Made by a program: the position numbers and the translations under genes
Shown here: one piece after another, positions 50,629 through 59,770 of the stretch
Position numbering within the stretch: the first letter of the stretch is position 1
How the letters are laid out: every line of letters begins with the position of its first letter
The notes under the pieces: model-generated
Told to the model about the DNA's origin: nothing
Databases searched by the model: none
What the model saw: the letters and a program-made list of their open reading frames with translations, nothing else
Assembly (NCBI GenBank): GCA_963666865.1
Contig: OY763072.1
Coordinates: forward strand, 1,116,001 to 1,180,000
Length of the DNA stretch: 64,000 bases
Source of the DNA: Bin87 sp963666865
GTDB taxonomy: Bacteria; Chloroflexota; Dehalococcoidia; Lucifugimonadales; UBA3495
Direction: 5' to 3'

Positions 50629-50753
50629 ACGACATCCTCAATCCATCATGACGCGGACATTATTGAGCTAACGCAATCCGCTGCGCAAGCTGCCGGCGTC
50701 ACTTTCCGGGACTACGCGATACCTCGAAAGTGGTTTACGCCGATAAGTATGAA

Positions 50754-50790
50754 AACGGCTGCCGTCCTTGAAAACAAGGTGGCAGCCGTT
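50754..50790 (-). terminator. Terminator of the HigA-like gene
   Basis: Two stacked stems: AACGGCTGCC/GGCAGCCGTT outside and CCTTG/CAAGG inside, loop AAAA, with TTTC following on the minus strand. It lies just after the stop of the minus-strand gene ending at 50810. Confidence 0.65.
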
Positions 50791-50809
50791 CAGTGATTGC
50801 CCGAACGTT

Positions 50810-51199
50810 TCAATCTGATGCCGCGGCGGGTGCCGGATGCGCCGCGGCTTCGAGCAGATCTTCCACCACGATACCCAGTTCCTCCCGTAGCAGTTCCGCC
50901 AAGCCCGGCGGTATCGGCGCCTCGCCGGCCAGTATCGCGTCAAGGTCGGCGCCATCGCCCGCCAACGCTATCATCCGCTCCCGGCTCACCATTTTCTGAT
51001 CCAGCAGGAACTCGAGGGCTGGCGCCGGCTCGGGTTTCTCCATCGGGTAGTGCTCCGCTTCATAAATCTCTACCAGCGTGGTAACACGGTCAAGTTCCTC
51101 ATCTTCTGGACTGTAAGGTTCCGCACCCAACAACTCCGAAATCAGGGCCAGCCCCGCATCATACTCCGCTTCCGTCTTAACCTGCTTGATTTCTGGCAT
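50810..51199 (-). CDS. HigA-like orphan antitoxin
   Basis: 129 residues. L-A-L-I-S-E-L-L with E-E-L-D-R-V-T-T-L-V-E-I-Y-E then F-L-L-D-Q-K-M and L-A-E-L-L-R-E-E-L matches the length and layout of HigA-type antitoxins (the D-L-x-x-I-x-G helix-turn-helix region is weak). No HigB-like toxin is adjacent. Confidence 0.6.
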   Translation of the reverse strand: MPEIKQVKTEAEYDAGLALISELLGAEPYSPEDEELDRVTTLVEIYEAEHYPMEKPEPAPALEFLLDQKMVSRERMIALAGDGADLDAILAGEAPIPPGLAELLREELGIVVEDLLEAAAHPAPAAASD

Positions 51200-51339
51200 C
51201 GTTACACTTCAATCCTGAATCCTGTAAATCCCCAAATCCCGAAAATCCTGATTCCGATAGTATCACCGCCGGGTTGGCCCCAACCATTCAGGGCGGGTTT
51301 CAAACCCGCCCCTACAATTTTCCGCTGTATCCGCGCGGC

Positions 51340-51399
51340 TTACAGGAAGTCGAACTGCTCGTACACGCCGTGGACGATGGGTACTGGGTCTAATTCCAG
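51340..51399 (-). pseudogene. Remnant of the 3' end of a second DUF1501 gene
   Basis: Twenty codons plus stop position encode the same C-terminus (L-E-L-D-P-V-P-I-V-H-G-V-Y-E-Q-F-D-F-L) as the DUF1501 gene at 51816. The five to six DNA differences are all synonymous, so purifying selection acted before the rest was lost. Upstream sequence is unrelated. Confidence 0.8.
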
Positions 51400-51409
51400 C
51401 CGTCACGAA

Positions 51410-51691
51410 TCATACCCAGAATCGCAAGGCTACGTTGAGCACCACTAGGACTATGCCGAGGGCCGCCAACCCTCCGGCAACCCAACTGCGCAGCGAGGCG
51501 ATTTCGCCTTTGACTTCGGCTTTGGTGGCAGCGATTTCGCCCTTGACTTCGGCTTTGGTGGCAGCGATTTCGCCCTTGACTTCGGCTTTGGTGGCGGCGA
51601 TTTCGCCTTTGACTTCAGCGATGTCGGCTTTGGTAGCCAAGTGTTGAGCGCCACCCTCCAGACGGCTTACCCGCTCCTCAATGCTAGCCAT
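51410..51691 (-). CDS. Small coiled-coil protein with 11-residue repeats and C-terminal membrane helix
   Basis: 93 residues from the ATG at 51691 (GGAGG upstream). Residues about 25-64 are A-E-V-K-G-E-I-A-A-T-K repeats (nearly identical 33-bp units at 51497-51619). A membrane helix spans about 70-91. Same design as the gene at 205-780 though the sequences are unrelated. Function unknown. Confidence 0.7.
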   Translation of the reverse strand: MASIEERVSRLEGGAQHLATKADIAEVKGEIAATKAEVKGEIAATKAEVKGEIAATKAEVKGEIASLRSWVAGGLAALGIVLVVLNVALRFWV

Positions 51692-51815
51692 AATACCTCC
51701 TTTGCGGCCAAACCAAACCCGAGGGAACGGCAGTATAACATTGCCGTGTGAATGCGTGGGGGCGAACCCGCCGTAGCTGGGTTCGCCCCCGTCAGCCATG
51801 GTATGCCAGTGCGGC

Positions 51816-52943
51816 TTACAGGAAGTCGAACTGCTCGTACACGCCGTGGACGATGGGCACCGGGTCCAGTTCTAGCCAGCGGTTGAGGATGGTGGTGTAG
51901 GTGGAGCGGAAGTCGTTGGTGAAATGAAGGTCGCCTTCGGAGTGGTCCTCGGGGCGCAGGGACGGGTATTCGCCGTAGAGGCCGCCGTTGACCGAGCCGC
52001 CGGTGACGAAGGCTACGCCGCCGGAGCCGTGGTCGGTGCCGGTGCCGTTGTCCCGGATGCGCCGGCCGAACTCGGAGAACACCAGGATCAGCGTGTCGTC
52101 GGCCAGCCCGTGCTCCTCCAGGTCGCTGGTGAAGTCGGCGATGGCGGTGGACACGTCGGTCCACAGCTTGGCGTGGGCCGGCAGCTCGTTGCTGTGGGTG
52201 TCGAAACTGCCGTGCATGGTGTAGTAGATGCGGGTGCCCAGGCCGGCGGACATCACCTGCGCCATGTTCTTCAGCGACTGGCTGATGGGCGTGTCGGCGT
52301 ACTCAACGGTCGATGAGTACAGTTCCGGGGCGGTGCGCAGCCGGTCGGCGCCCTTGAGGGCGTTGGAGCCGGTCTCGGACAGCACCTGGGCCACCACGTC
52401 CTTGCTCTCGGTGGGGCCGTAGATGCGGCTGAAGGCTTCCAGGGCGTACTGCCGCGACTTCTCGTCCTGGATGTCGGGCATCAGGCCGTAGGTCTCCAGG
52501 TTGGCCACCGACGCCACCGGCACGCCCTTGGCGACCATGGACCGGGGCAGGCCGCGCCCGAAGTTCACGCCGGTCAGCACGTTCTCGCCGCGGGCGTCCA
52601 GGTCGCGGATGGCGGCGGCCAGCCAGCCCTCGGCGCCGATCTTTTCCGACTCCGCCGTGTACCACACGTCCCGGGAGCGGAAGTGGGAGCGGTTGGGGTT
52701 GGGATAGCCGATGCCGTTGATGACAGCGAAGTTGCCCTGATCCCACAGGTGCTTGATGGGCGCCAGGTTGGGGTTGAAGCCGACCTCGCCATCCAGGTGC
52801 AGCACCTCGCCCTCGGGAATTCCGACGTTGCTGCGGAAGTCGTAGTAGAGCGGGTTGTTGTAGGGGATCACCGTGTTCAGAGCGTCGTTGCCGCCCTGAA
52901 GCTCGATCACCACTACGTTCCGTTCCTTCTTGGTGGAAGTCAT
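51816..52943 (-). CDS. DUF1501 protein (sulfatase-like fold)
   Basis: 375 residues. V-V-I-E-L-Q-G-G-N-D-A-L-N-T-V-I-P opens the DUF1501 domain; F-D-T-H-S-N and F-S-E-F-G-R-R with G-T-D-H-G-S-G-G follow, all family hallmarks. Unlike most relatives it has no Tat signal. Third gene of a tight operon with the NHL and DUF1800 genes (4 and 14 bp gaps). Role unknown; the DUF1501/DUF1800 pair is usually linked to surface or polysaccharide functions. Confidence 0.85.
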   Translation of the reverse strand: MTSTKKERNVVVIELQGGNDALNTVIPYNNPLYYDFRSNVGIPEGEVLHLDGEVGFNPNLAPIKHLWDQGNFAVINGIGYPNPNRSHFRSRDVWYTAESEKIGAEGWLAAAIRDLDARGENVLTGVNFGRGLPRSMVAKGVPVASVANLETYGLMPDIQDEKSRQYALEAFSRIYGPTESKDVVAQVLSETGSNALKGADRLRTAPELYSSTVEYADTPISQSLKNMAQVMSAGLGTRIYYTMHGSFDTHSNELPAHAKLWTDVSTAIADFTSDLEEHGLADDTLILVFSEFGRRIRDNGTGTDHGSGGVAFVTGGSVNGGLYGEYPSLRPEDHSEGDLHFTNDFRSTYTTILNRWLELDPVPIVHGVYEQFDFL

Positions 52944-52947
52944 CGGG

Positions 52948-53985
52948 CTATCCTCCTTTCGCGCCGGGCTGGTACACCTGGATGCGGTGCCGGTTGCTTT
53001 CGGTTACGTACAGGTTGCCCTCCCGGTCCAGTTTGATCGACACGGGAGACCAGAAGTACTTTTCAATGTGGGACGATTCCTCGTGGGGTTCGTCCACAAA
53101 ATATTCTATCTCGGGTTCCAGGTTGGCCCGGGAGCGAGCATCGCCCTCCTCCACGTTCACCGACAGGAAGTTGGCCGCCCATGCGGACAGAGTGGCCTCG
53201 CCGCGCAGCTTCTGCACGAAACCGCCGTCCGGGTCGAGTATCTGCACCCTCTCGTTGCCCCAGTCGGCCACGTAGATGTAGCCGGCCGCGTCAACGGCCA
53301 CGCCGGACGGACGATGGAACTCGCCGTCGCCCCGACCTGAAGATCCGAATGATGCCAGGTGCTTCCCCTCCGGCGAGAATTTCTGGATGCGGTCGTTGCC
53401 CCAGTCGGCCACGTACACGTTGCCGTCAGCGCCGACGGTGAGGCCCCAGGGCAGGCTGAGCTCTCCGTCGCCGCTGCCCTCGCGACCGAAAGACAACTGG
53501 AAGCGGCCCTCCGCCGTGAACTTTTGCACCCGGTGGTTGTAGGTGTCCGCTACGTACAGGTTGTCGTCGGCGCCAAAGGCCAGGCCGGACGGGGTATCCA
53601 GTTGACCTTCGGCGGAACCGTGCTCGCCCCAGGTGGACAGCAGCGCCCCTTCCCGGTCGAACACCGAGATGCGGTGCGTAGCCTCGTCGCTGACGTACAC
53701 TCGCCCCCGGCTGTCCAGCGTGCAGGCCGAGGGCCAGATGAACTGGCCGGGGGACTGGCCGTAGGCGGCGAAGGTACCGTAGTACTCGCTGTTGATGTCG
53801 CACACGGTGACGCGCACGCCCCGGGTCACGTTCTCCAGCGAACGGTTGGCGACGTACATCCGCCCGTCGTCGGCGATGGCGGTATCGGTGGGATAGTAGA
53901 ACCCCCGACCCTCCATGGTGGTCATGCCCAGGGTCATGCGGTATTCAAGGAACCGGATTTCGGGAGTGTTCTGCACTGTGGTCAT
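52948..53985 (-). CDS. NHL-repeat beta-propeller protein
   Basis: 345 residues with about six NHL repeats: Y-V-S-D-E-A-T-H-R-I, Y-V-A-D-T-Y-N-H-R-V, Y-V-A-D-W-G-N-D-R-I, Y-V-A-D-W-G-N-E-R-V and a late Y-V-T-E-S-N-R-H-R-I. No signal peptide. Predicted protein- or ligand-binding propeller between DUF1800 and DUF1501 in one operon. Confidence 0.85.
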   Translation of the reverse strand: MTTVQNTPEIRFLEYRMTLGMTTMEGRGFYYPTDTAIADDGRMYVANRSLENVTRGVRVTVCDINSEYYGTFAAYGQSPGQFIWPSACTLDSRGRVYVSDEATHRISVFDREGALLSTWGEHGSAEGQLDTPSGLAFGADDNLYVADTYNHRVQKFTAEGRFQLSFGREGSGDGELSLPWGLTVGADGNVYVADWGNDRIQKFSPEGKHLASFGSSGRGDGEFHRPSGVAVDAAGYIYVADWGNERVQILDPDGGFVQKLRGEATLSAWAANFLSVNVEEGDARSRANLEPEIEYFVDEPHEESSHIEKYFWSPVSIKLDREGNLYVTESNRHRIQVYQPGAKGG

Positions 53986-53999
53986 GGTCTTTTCATCCC

Positions 54000-55406
54000 T
54001 TACGCCCGCTGGAACTCATGGGTTGACGCCACCATCTGCAACACCTCGGCGATGCGGGCGGCGCCATCACCGCCGGCCACCGAGGCAAAGTCAACCAACT
54101 CCCGGCGGGTGTCCTCCGAGACCGTGATGACGCCCACCTGGTCCAGGCAGGCATCCACCAGCAGCTCAGGCGAGGCCGCCGACGGGTTCCCGGCGATGTT
54201 TTCAACCATGTTGCGGACGCCGGGCTTGGCGACGTCGCCAAGCTGCTGCGACGCGAAGTTGATGCGTTCCACCAGCGAGCCGGTATCGATCCAGTCGGTG
54301 CCCTGGTGCCATCCTTCCACGCTGGGCGGGTTGTTGAGGAACTGGCCCATGAAGATGGCCTGCTGGTAGCGTTCCAGCATCTCCTTGCGGGGTCGGTCGA
54401 ACTCTCCGGTCAGGCGCAGGACGCCGGCCACCAGTTCTACCGGGCTCTTCACCTTGCGATACCAGACGGCTTCGTCTTTGAAGAAATCGGAGTTGAAAAG
54501 GGTTCGCAGGACAGCGGTAATATCGTAGCCGCCGTCGAAGTACGCCTGTACCAGGGTGTCGATGGCCGCCGGGTCTTGGGGTTCGGTGTAGGGCCAGTCC
54601 GGCACCGGCGGCTCGTCGGCCACGAAGAAGCTGTACATGTGCCGGGAGATGAACCGGGCGGTGGCTTCCTGCTGGCAGATGATGTCCACGATGTCGTTGC
54701 CGTTGAACGCGCCCCGCTGCCCCAGAAACTCCTTTTCTCCGAAGTCGTGGTCATCTTCCTGAAACTCGAAGTGCCAGGATATGCGACCGTAGGGCCAGTC
54801 AGAGTCCCGCATGGAGCGCAACTCCATGTATTCCCGATTGCCCAGCGTCCAGCCGGTGAAGGCGCGGGCGCACTCCTGGACGTCGTTCTCGGTGTAGTTG
54901 CCCACGCCCATGGAGAACAATTCCAGCAATTCGCGCCCGTAGTTTTCGTTGATGGCGTCCTTGTGGTTGTCCTGGTTGTCCAGCCAGATGATCATGGCCG
55001 GGTCCCGGGACAGCTCCACCAGCAGGTCGCGGAAACTGCCCATACCCCGGTAGCGGAACATTCGGACCTGGTCGGACAGGGCCTTGCCGTGGATGACCTT
55101 TGGATAGCCGGTGGCGAAGATGCCATGCCAGAACAGGGCGACCTTCTCCCGCAGCGGCGTGGTGGTCGTCGCCATCCGGTACAGCCAGTTTTCCCCGGAA
55201 CCGAGCGTACCCATCATGCCGGACAGTTCGGGATGGAATCGCCGGATGAGGTCGTCGCCCATGCGCCGTTCGCTGCTCCGGTCCAGCAACTGCTCCACCG
55301 TGGCCTCGTAGCCCTGGGCGGCCAGGGTTTCCAGCTGCTCGCGGGTTGCGCCGAAGCCGGCCCGGCGCATCAGGTGCGCAGTCAGTTCAATGTCGCGGTT
55401 TGCCAT
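54000..55406 (-). CDS. DUF1800 protein
   Basis: 468 residues. L-M-R-R-A-G-F-G-A-T, then F-W-H-G-I-F-A-T-G, N-E-N-Y-G-R-E-L-L-E-L-F-S-M-G and A-R-A-F-T-G-W-T are diagnostic. First gene of the operon with the NHL and DUF1501 genes. Function unknown in the family. Confidence 0.88.
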   Translation of the reverse strand: MANRDIELTAHLMRRAGFGATREQLETLAAQGYEATVEQLLDRSSERRMGDDLIRRFHPELSGMMGTLGSGENWLYRMATTTTPLREKVALFWHGIFATGYPKVIHGKALSDQVRMFRYRGMGSFRDLLVELSRDPAMIIWLDNQDNHKDAINENYGRELLELFSMGVGNYTENDVQECARAFTGWTLGNREYMELRSMRDSDWPYGRISWHFEFQEDDHDFGEKEFLGQRGAFNGNDIVDIICQQEATARFISRHMYSFFVADEPPVPDWPYTEPQDPAAIDTLVQAYFDGGYDITAVLRTLFNSDFFKDEAVWYRKVKSPVELVAGVLRLTGEFDRPRKEMLERYQQAIFMGQFLNNPPSVEGWHQGTDWIDTGSLVERINFASQQLGDVAKPGVRNMVENIAGNPSAASPELLVDACLDQVGVITVSEDTRRELVDFASVAGGDGAARIAEVLQMVASTHEFQRA

Positions 55407-55426
55407 ATGTTGCCCCCTCTGTAAAT

Positions 55427-55451
55427 GGGGGCGAATGATTATTCGCCCCTA
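55427..55451. repeat. Dispersed palindrome, copy 3
   Basis: GGGGCGAATGATTATTCGCCCC-type inverted repeat upstream of the DUF1800 operon. Confidence 0.85.
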
Positions 55452-55462
55452 CACGGGTTCAC

Positions 55463-57010
55463 TTAACTTCCTTGCAGAATGAACTCGGAAACGCGCTCTC
55501 CAATCATCATCGTGGTTACGTTGGTGTTGGCGCGGATGCAGTCAGGCATGATGGAGGCGTCCACCACGCGGATGTTTTCTAGGCCCCTGACCCGACCGTA
55601 CTGGTCAACCACCGCCATAGGGTCCGAATCCGGCCCCATTTTGCAGGTGCAGGAAATGTGCTGGGCAGTGGAGACGTTGCTGCGGAGCCAGTGGTCCAGG
55701 GCTTCGTCGGTCTCAAGGTCGGAGTCCAGCGGTTCAGTCCGCTCCACGATGATGTCGGCGAAGTCGCTGTGGTTGCCCAGTTCCACGGCGATGCGCACGC
55801 CGTCCCGCAACCGCTTCCGGTCGAACTCCTCCTGGAGGTAGTTGTAGTCCAGGTAGGGCTGATCGTGAGGGTCGGTGGACTGTAGCCTCAGTTCGCCGGC
55901 GCCCACGGCCAGGTAGATGGAGACCGACGCCCGGATGCCCAAAGGCTCCATGCGGTCCCCGCCCCGGATCACCTGTTCCGTGGCAAAGGACGAGAAGATC
56001 ATGATCATGTCATTGCGCAGGTCGGACCCTTCGGCGGTGTACTTCAGGCACGTTTGGATCCGGGGCGCGAAACCGTCAAGGTCAAACCCAGGCTTGGTGC
56101 GCCAGGTGACGGGGACGATGGGATGGTCACGGAGGTTCTGGCCCACGCCGGGGCTGTCGTGCACCACCGGGATGCCCAGGCTGCGCAGATGGTCGGCGGG
56201 ACCCACGCCGGAGAGCATGAGCAGCTGCGGGGAGGCGATGGCGCCGCCGCTGAGGATGATCTGGTCGCCTTCCACGGTGAAGACCTCTCCGCCGCTTTCC
56301 ACCACCGCTCCAACGGCCCGATTGCCGTCAAATAGGATGCGATGGACGGTGCAGTTGGGGCGCAGGGTGAAGTTCAGGCGGTGCCTGGCCAGGTCAAGAT
56401 AACCCAGGGCGGTGCTCCAACGAATGCCGTTGGGATTGTTGAAAGGCGTGGGGCCGATGCCCGTTGAATCGGGGCTGTTGTGGTCGTCGGTATGCGGGAA
56501 ACCGTAGGCGCGGGCGGCGTTGTAGAAAGCGTTCTGCGCCGGCAGCCATTCCTCCCGCTTGAAGCGACGGGCAATGATGGGGCCGTCGTTGCCGTGGAAG
56601 TCGTCGGAGAAGTCGGTGTCGGTCTCGAGACGGCGGAAACAGCCCAGCAAATTCTGGAAGGCCCACTGGTCGTTGCCCATGGCGGCCCAGCCGTCGTAGT
56701 CCTCCGGCACGCCCCGCAGGAACATCTGGCCGTTGATGGCGCTGGAGCCGCCGGTGACCTTGCCCCGCGGCACCATGATCTCCGGGTTCTCGGCGGTGCC
56801 GTGGCCGGTGAACTGCCAGTTGTGGTCACTGGTCATGACGTCGGTGGCGGTGGCGTAGCCAAACTTCACCTCGTCAGGCAAGTGCTCAATATTAGGGTAG
56901 TCCGGCCCGGCTTCCAGCAGCAGAACCGAGCGGCTGGGGTCTTCGCTCAATCGGGTGGCGACGATGGAGCCGGCCGAACCGGCCCCGATGACAATTACAT
57001 CGTACTTCAC
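55463..57010 (-). CDS. GMC-family flavin oxidoreductase (choline dehydrogenase-like)
   Basis: 515 residues. FAD-binding G-A-G-S-A-G-S near residue 9; G-G-S-S-A-I-N-G-Q-M-F (signature 1); L-S-G-G-A-I-A-S-P-Q-L-L-M-L-S-G-V-G (signature 2); catalytic His expected in S-T-A-Q-H-I-S. Oxidises an alcohol to aldehyde or ketone. Separated from DUF1800 by a palindromic repeat; a stand-alone gene. Confidence 0.9.
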   Translation of the reverse strand: MKYDVIVIGAGSAGSIVATRLSEDPSRSVLLLEAGPDYPNIEHLPDEVKFGYATATDVMTSDHNWQFTGHGTAENPEIMVPRGKVTGGSSAINGQMFLRGVPEDYDGWAAMGNDQWAFQNLLGCFRRLETDTDFSDDFHGNDGPIIARRFKREEWLPAQNAFYNAARAYGFPHTDDHNSPDSTGIGPTPFNNPNGIRWSTALGYLDLARHRLNFTLRPNCTVHRILFDGNRAVGAVVESGGEVFTVEGDQIILSGGAIASPQLLMLSGVGPADHLRSLGIPVVHDSPGVGQNLRDHPIVPVTWRTKPGFDLDGFAPRIQTCLKYTAEGSDLRNDMIMIFSSFATEQVIRGGDRMEPLGIRASVSIYLAVGAGELRLQSTDPHDQPYLDYNYLQEEFDRKRLRDGVRIAVELGNHSDFADIIVERTEPLDSDLETDEALDHWLRSNVSTAQHISCTCKMGPDSDPMAVVDQYGRVRGLENIRVVDASIMPDCIRANTNVTTMMIGERVSEFILQGS

Positions 57011-57176
57011 AACAATCCTCCTTGTATCAGGAGTATGCAGACACAGGTAAATGGGACTTTAGCAATCATACTGGAAACGGCGGGGCAATTCCAGTTTGCC
57101 GACGCGCGGGAACTTGCTGCGATGAGCTTTTGTATAATGGCTTTATCCACACATCCGGCCGGAAAGGGAGGACTCC

Positions 57177-57431
57177 ATGAAAGACCTAACCGTGAGCTTT
57201 GACGACCGCCTGCTTGAGGCCGGGCGTCGTAAAGCCGTGCGGGAAAAAACTACGTTACACGACCTGTTCCGCAGGTGGTTGGAGGACTACGCGGGGGACG
57301 AACGGCAGGAGCTGGACCCCGAGGAAGGCAAACGGCAGGCGGAACGCGCCATGGCTGCCATTGACGAGTTGCGAAAGTACATAGATACCAGCGGACCCAA
57401 GCCCACCAGAGATGAAATGAATGCCCGCTGA
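57177..57431 (+). CDS. VapB-like antitoxin
   Basis: 84 residues. K-D-L-T-V-S-F-D-D-R-L-L-E-A-G-R-R-K-A resembles ribbon-helix-helix antitoxins. Its stop overlaps the start of the PIN toxin by 11 bp. Confidence 0.7.
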   Translation: MKDLTVSFDDRLLEAGRRKAVREKTTLHDLFRRWLEDYAGDERQELDPEEGKRQAERAMAAIDELRKYIDTSGPKPTRDEMNAR

Positions 57432-57861
57432 AAATTTCTTCGATTCCAATATCCTGGTGTACCTGTTTGAGCAGACCGACGTTGACAAGTACTTGAGCGC
57501 TCGGGCACTCATAAACGAGAACCTGGCAAATCGTACCGGCTGTATCAGTTACCAGGTGGTTCAGGAAACACTGAACGTGATTGGCCGGCGGGCCGGCGGC
57601 GATTCCGAGAGGGTGGCCCGATTTCTGGAAGAAATACTTATCCCCCTCTGGCAAATCAACCAGATCATCCCAACGCCGGAACTTTACCGCAGCGGCCTCC
57701 AGATACAAGCCCGCTACGGGTTCAGCTTCTACTACTCGCTCATCGTCGCGGCGGCGCTGGAGGCGGGCTGCTCCACCCTGTACAGCGAAGATATGCAGGA
57801 CGGTCAGCAGATAGAAGGATTGACCATCAGGAACCCCTTTGCCGAAACTCGAACTACATGA
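57421..57861 (+). CDS. VapC-like PIN-domain toxin
   Basis: 146 residues. F-F-D-S-N-I-L-V-Y-L-F carries the first acidic residue; E-T-L-N-V and C-S-T-L-Y-S-E-D-M supply the others. PIN RNase, with upstream VapB. Confidence 0.85.
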   Translation: MPAENFFDSNILVYLFEQTDVDKYLSARALINENLANRTGCISYQVVQETLNVIGRRAGGDSERVARFLEEILIPLWQINQIIPTPELYRSGLQIQARYGFSFYYSLIVAAALEAGCSTLYSEDMQDGQQIEGLTIRNPFAETRTT

Positions 57862-57874
57862 ACGGAGGACCACC

Positions 57875-58888
57875 ATGCCGCAAACCATTGGCTCCGACGA
57901 CCCCCGGCTGACCTGGCAGGGGGCGATTTCGTTCCACGATACCGACCAGTGGCGTATGCCCTGGCGTATCCCTTATGACGACCGCGCCCTGTATCCGCCG
58001 GACGCCCTGCGAGAGCGCGCCGCCATGCCGGCCGGCGTGCGTATATCGTTCCGCAGCGATACCGAGTCTGTAGGTGGTCGAGTTGTGCCGGCAGGGGAGT
58101 CCAGCCCTATCGACCTGTACTGCGACGGAGAGTTCCATGGCTCGGCGCCGCTGGAAGGCCAAGACGGGTTCGAGTTTGACCGCTTGCCCGCCGGCATGAA
58201 GCTGGTGGAGCTTTGGCTGCCCCAGCACGGCGAGTTCCGGCTCTGCGGTCTGGAGCTGTCTGACGGCGCGACGCTGGAACCCTACGACGACCGGCGCCCG
58301 CGCTGGGTGGCCTACGGCAGCTCCATCACCCACTGCCGCACCGCTGCCAGTCCCAGCCTGACCTGGCCGGCCGTGGCGGCCCGGGCCTGCGATTTCAACC
58401 TGACCTGCCTGGGCTACGGGGGAGGCTGCCACCTGGAGCCGATGATTGCCCGGATGATGCGGGAACTGCCGGCCGACTACATATCAATGAAAGTCGGCAT
58501 CAATATGTACAATGCCGACAGCATCGGACTGCGAACCTTCATCCCGGCCATCATCGGGTTCGTACACATCCTGCGGGAAAAGCACCCGGACACGCCGTTG
58601 GCCGTCATCTCGCCCATCTACTCGCCGCCCCGGGAGACCACGGAGAACGCCGTGGGGTTCACCCTCTCTGCCATGCGGGCCGAGGTTGCCGAGGCGGCGG
58701 CACTGATGCAGGCGAGGGGTGACCGCAGCCTGTACTACGTTGACGGAACGACGCTGTTCGGGCCGGACCTGGTTGATATGCTGCCCGACGACCTGCATCC
58801 GGACGCGGAGGGTTATCAGGCTATGGGACGGAACTTTGTGGAGAAGGTGGCCGCGCCGATATTCGGGCGGGCGCCGGTTACGGCGTAA
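57875..58888 (+). CDS. SGNH/GDSL hydrolase
   Basis: 337 residues from the ATG at 57875 (CGGAGG upstream). Y-G-S-S-I-T-H provides the GDS-like Ser block; D-D-L-H-P-D-A-E-G-Y gives the C-terminal D-x-x-H. The N-terminal part (about 1-140) is a beta-rich binding domain. No signal peptide. Probably a carbohydrate esterase. Confidence 0.85.
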   Translation: MPQTIGSDDPRLTWQGAISFHDTDQWRMPWRIPYDDRALYPPDALRERAAMPAGVRISFRSDTESVGGRVVPAGESSPIDLYCDGEFHGSAPLEGQDGFEFDRLPAGMKLVELWLPQHGEFRLCGLELSDGATLEPYDDRRPRWVAYGSSITHCRTAASPSLTWPAVAARACDFNLTCLGYGGGCHLEPMIARMMRELPADYISMKVGINMYNADSIGLRTFIPAIIGFVHILREKHPDTPLAVISPIYSPPRETTENAVGFTLSAMRAEVAEAAALMQARGDRSLYYVDGTTLFGPDLVDMLPDDLHPDAEGYQAMGRNFVEKVAAPIFGRAPVTA

Positions 58889-59228
58889 TCCACTCGGAGA
58901 TGGCGCAGCCGGGTTCCCGCTTGCGGGGAAACTCGCGGCAGACGCGCGGGCGTTCCTCGTAGATCCGGCAGGCGGAGGTGGCCGGGTCGAGCATGGGGCA
59001 ATGCTCATCCGGCTGGTCCAGGAACAGCACGTTGCCCCCGCCGTCGGCGGCGCGGCTGATTCTTGCTTCGGTGCCCAGTCCCGCCGCCGCGCGGTAGAAC
59101 CCGGTCACTTCGTCCGGGTCCAAGCGGAGGATGATGGGGCCGCGGCAGCACATGGCCCGGCATTCATCCATGCAGATGCGGCTGGCGGCCTCGGGGGTGA
59201 GCCGGAGCGTTGGCTCAGGTTGCGACAT
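58878..59228 (-). CDS. YkgJ-like zinc/iron-chelating (CxxxC-CC) protein
   Basis: 116 residues. C-M-D-E-C-R-A-M-C-C, then C-P-M-L and C-R-I-Y-E-x-R-P-R-V-C-R-E-F match the CxxC/YkgJ family. Function unclear; likely binds a metal cluster. Convergent with the SGNH gene, overlapping by 11 bp. Confidence 0.8.
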   Translation of the reverse strand: MSQPEPTLRLTPEAASRICMDECRAMCCRGPIILRLDPDEVTGFYRAAAGLGTEARISRAADGGGNVLFLDQPDEHCPMLDPATSACRIYEERPRVCREFPRKREPGCAISEWITP

Positions 59229-59236
59229 CAGCGCGG

Positions 59237-59264
59237 GTAGGGGCGAATGATTATTCGCCCCTAC
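59237..59264. repeat. Dispersed palindrome, copy 4
   Basis: GTAGGGGCGAAT/ATTCGCCCCTAC inverted repeat between convergent/co-directional minus genes. Confidence 0.85.
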
Positions 59265-59269
59265 ATGGG

Positions 59270-59614
59270 TTACTTACCGTCGTCGATGCTGACGGTGATG
59301 ATGGCGTTGGCGATCAGCGTGCCGTCGCTGCCGTCCTCGTTGAGCAGTTCTAGGCCGCCCACCACGACGTCCACGTTGGCCCGACCGTGGGGCAGGGAGT
59401 CGGCCACCTCGTCGGCGTTGACCTGCTCGGGGCGGGGCGCGCCGATGGTGACGTTGACCGTCATATCGTCGGCGGTGGCGCCCACCAGGCGGGTGAAGCC
59501 CAGGCTGCTGTGGTGGATGGCGTCAAAGACGGCGCGCTTGGCGGCCAGCGTGTAATCCAGGCCGTGAACGTCCACGCCCATTCCCATTTCGGTAACACAA
59601 CGCACGAGAGCCAT
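59270..59614 (-). CDS. Lin0512-family protein
   Basis: 114 residues from the ATG at 59614 (AGGAGG upstream). R-C-V-T-E-M-G-M-G-V-D-V-H-G and A-K-R-A-V-x-D-A-I-x-H-S-S-L match the Lin0512 family. No known function. Confidence 0.75.
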   Translation of the reverse strand: MALVRCVTEMGMGVDVHGLDYTLAAKRAVFDAIHHSSLGFTRLVGATADDMTVNVTIGAPRPEQVNADEVADSLPHGRANVDVVVGGLELLNEDGSDGTLIANAIITVSIDDGK

Positions 59615-59770
59615 AGTCGTAACCTCCTGACCGCTCGGTTCGGTTGTCTGTTGTCGCATTCAGCGCCGGCCGACGGGAAAAGCCGGCCGTATCTCACCGG
59701 GCCATTTAACGGCAGCGGGTGTGGCGAGTCAAGCGGAGACCGCTTTGACGATTGCTATAATGCGCCGGCG

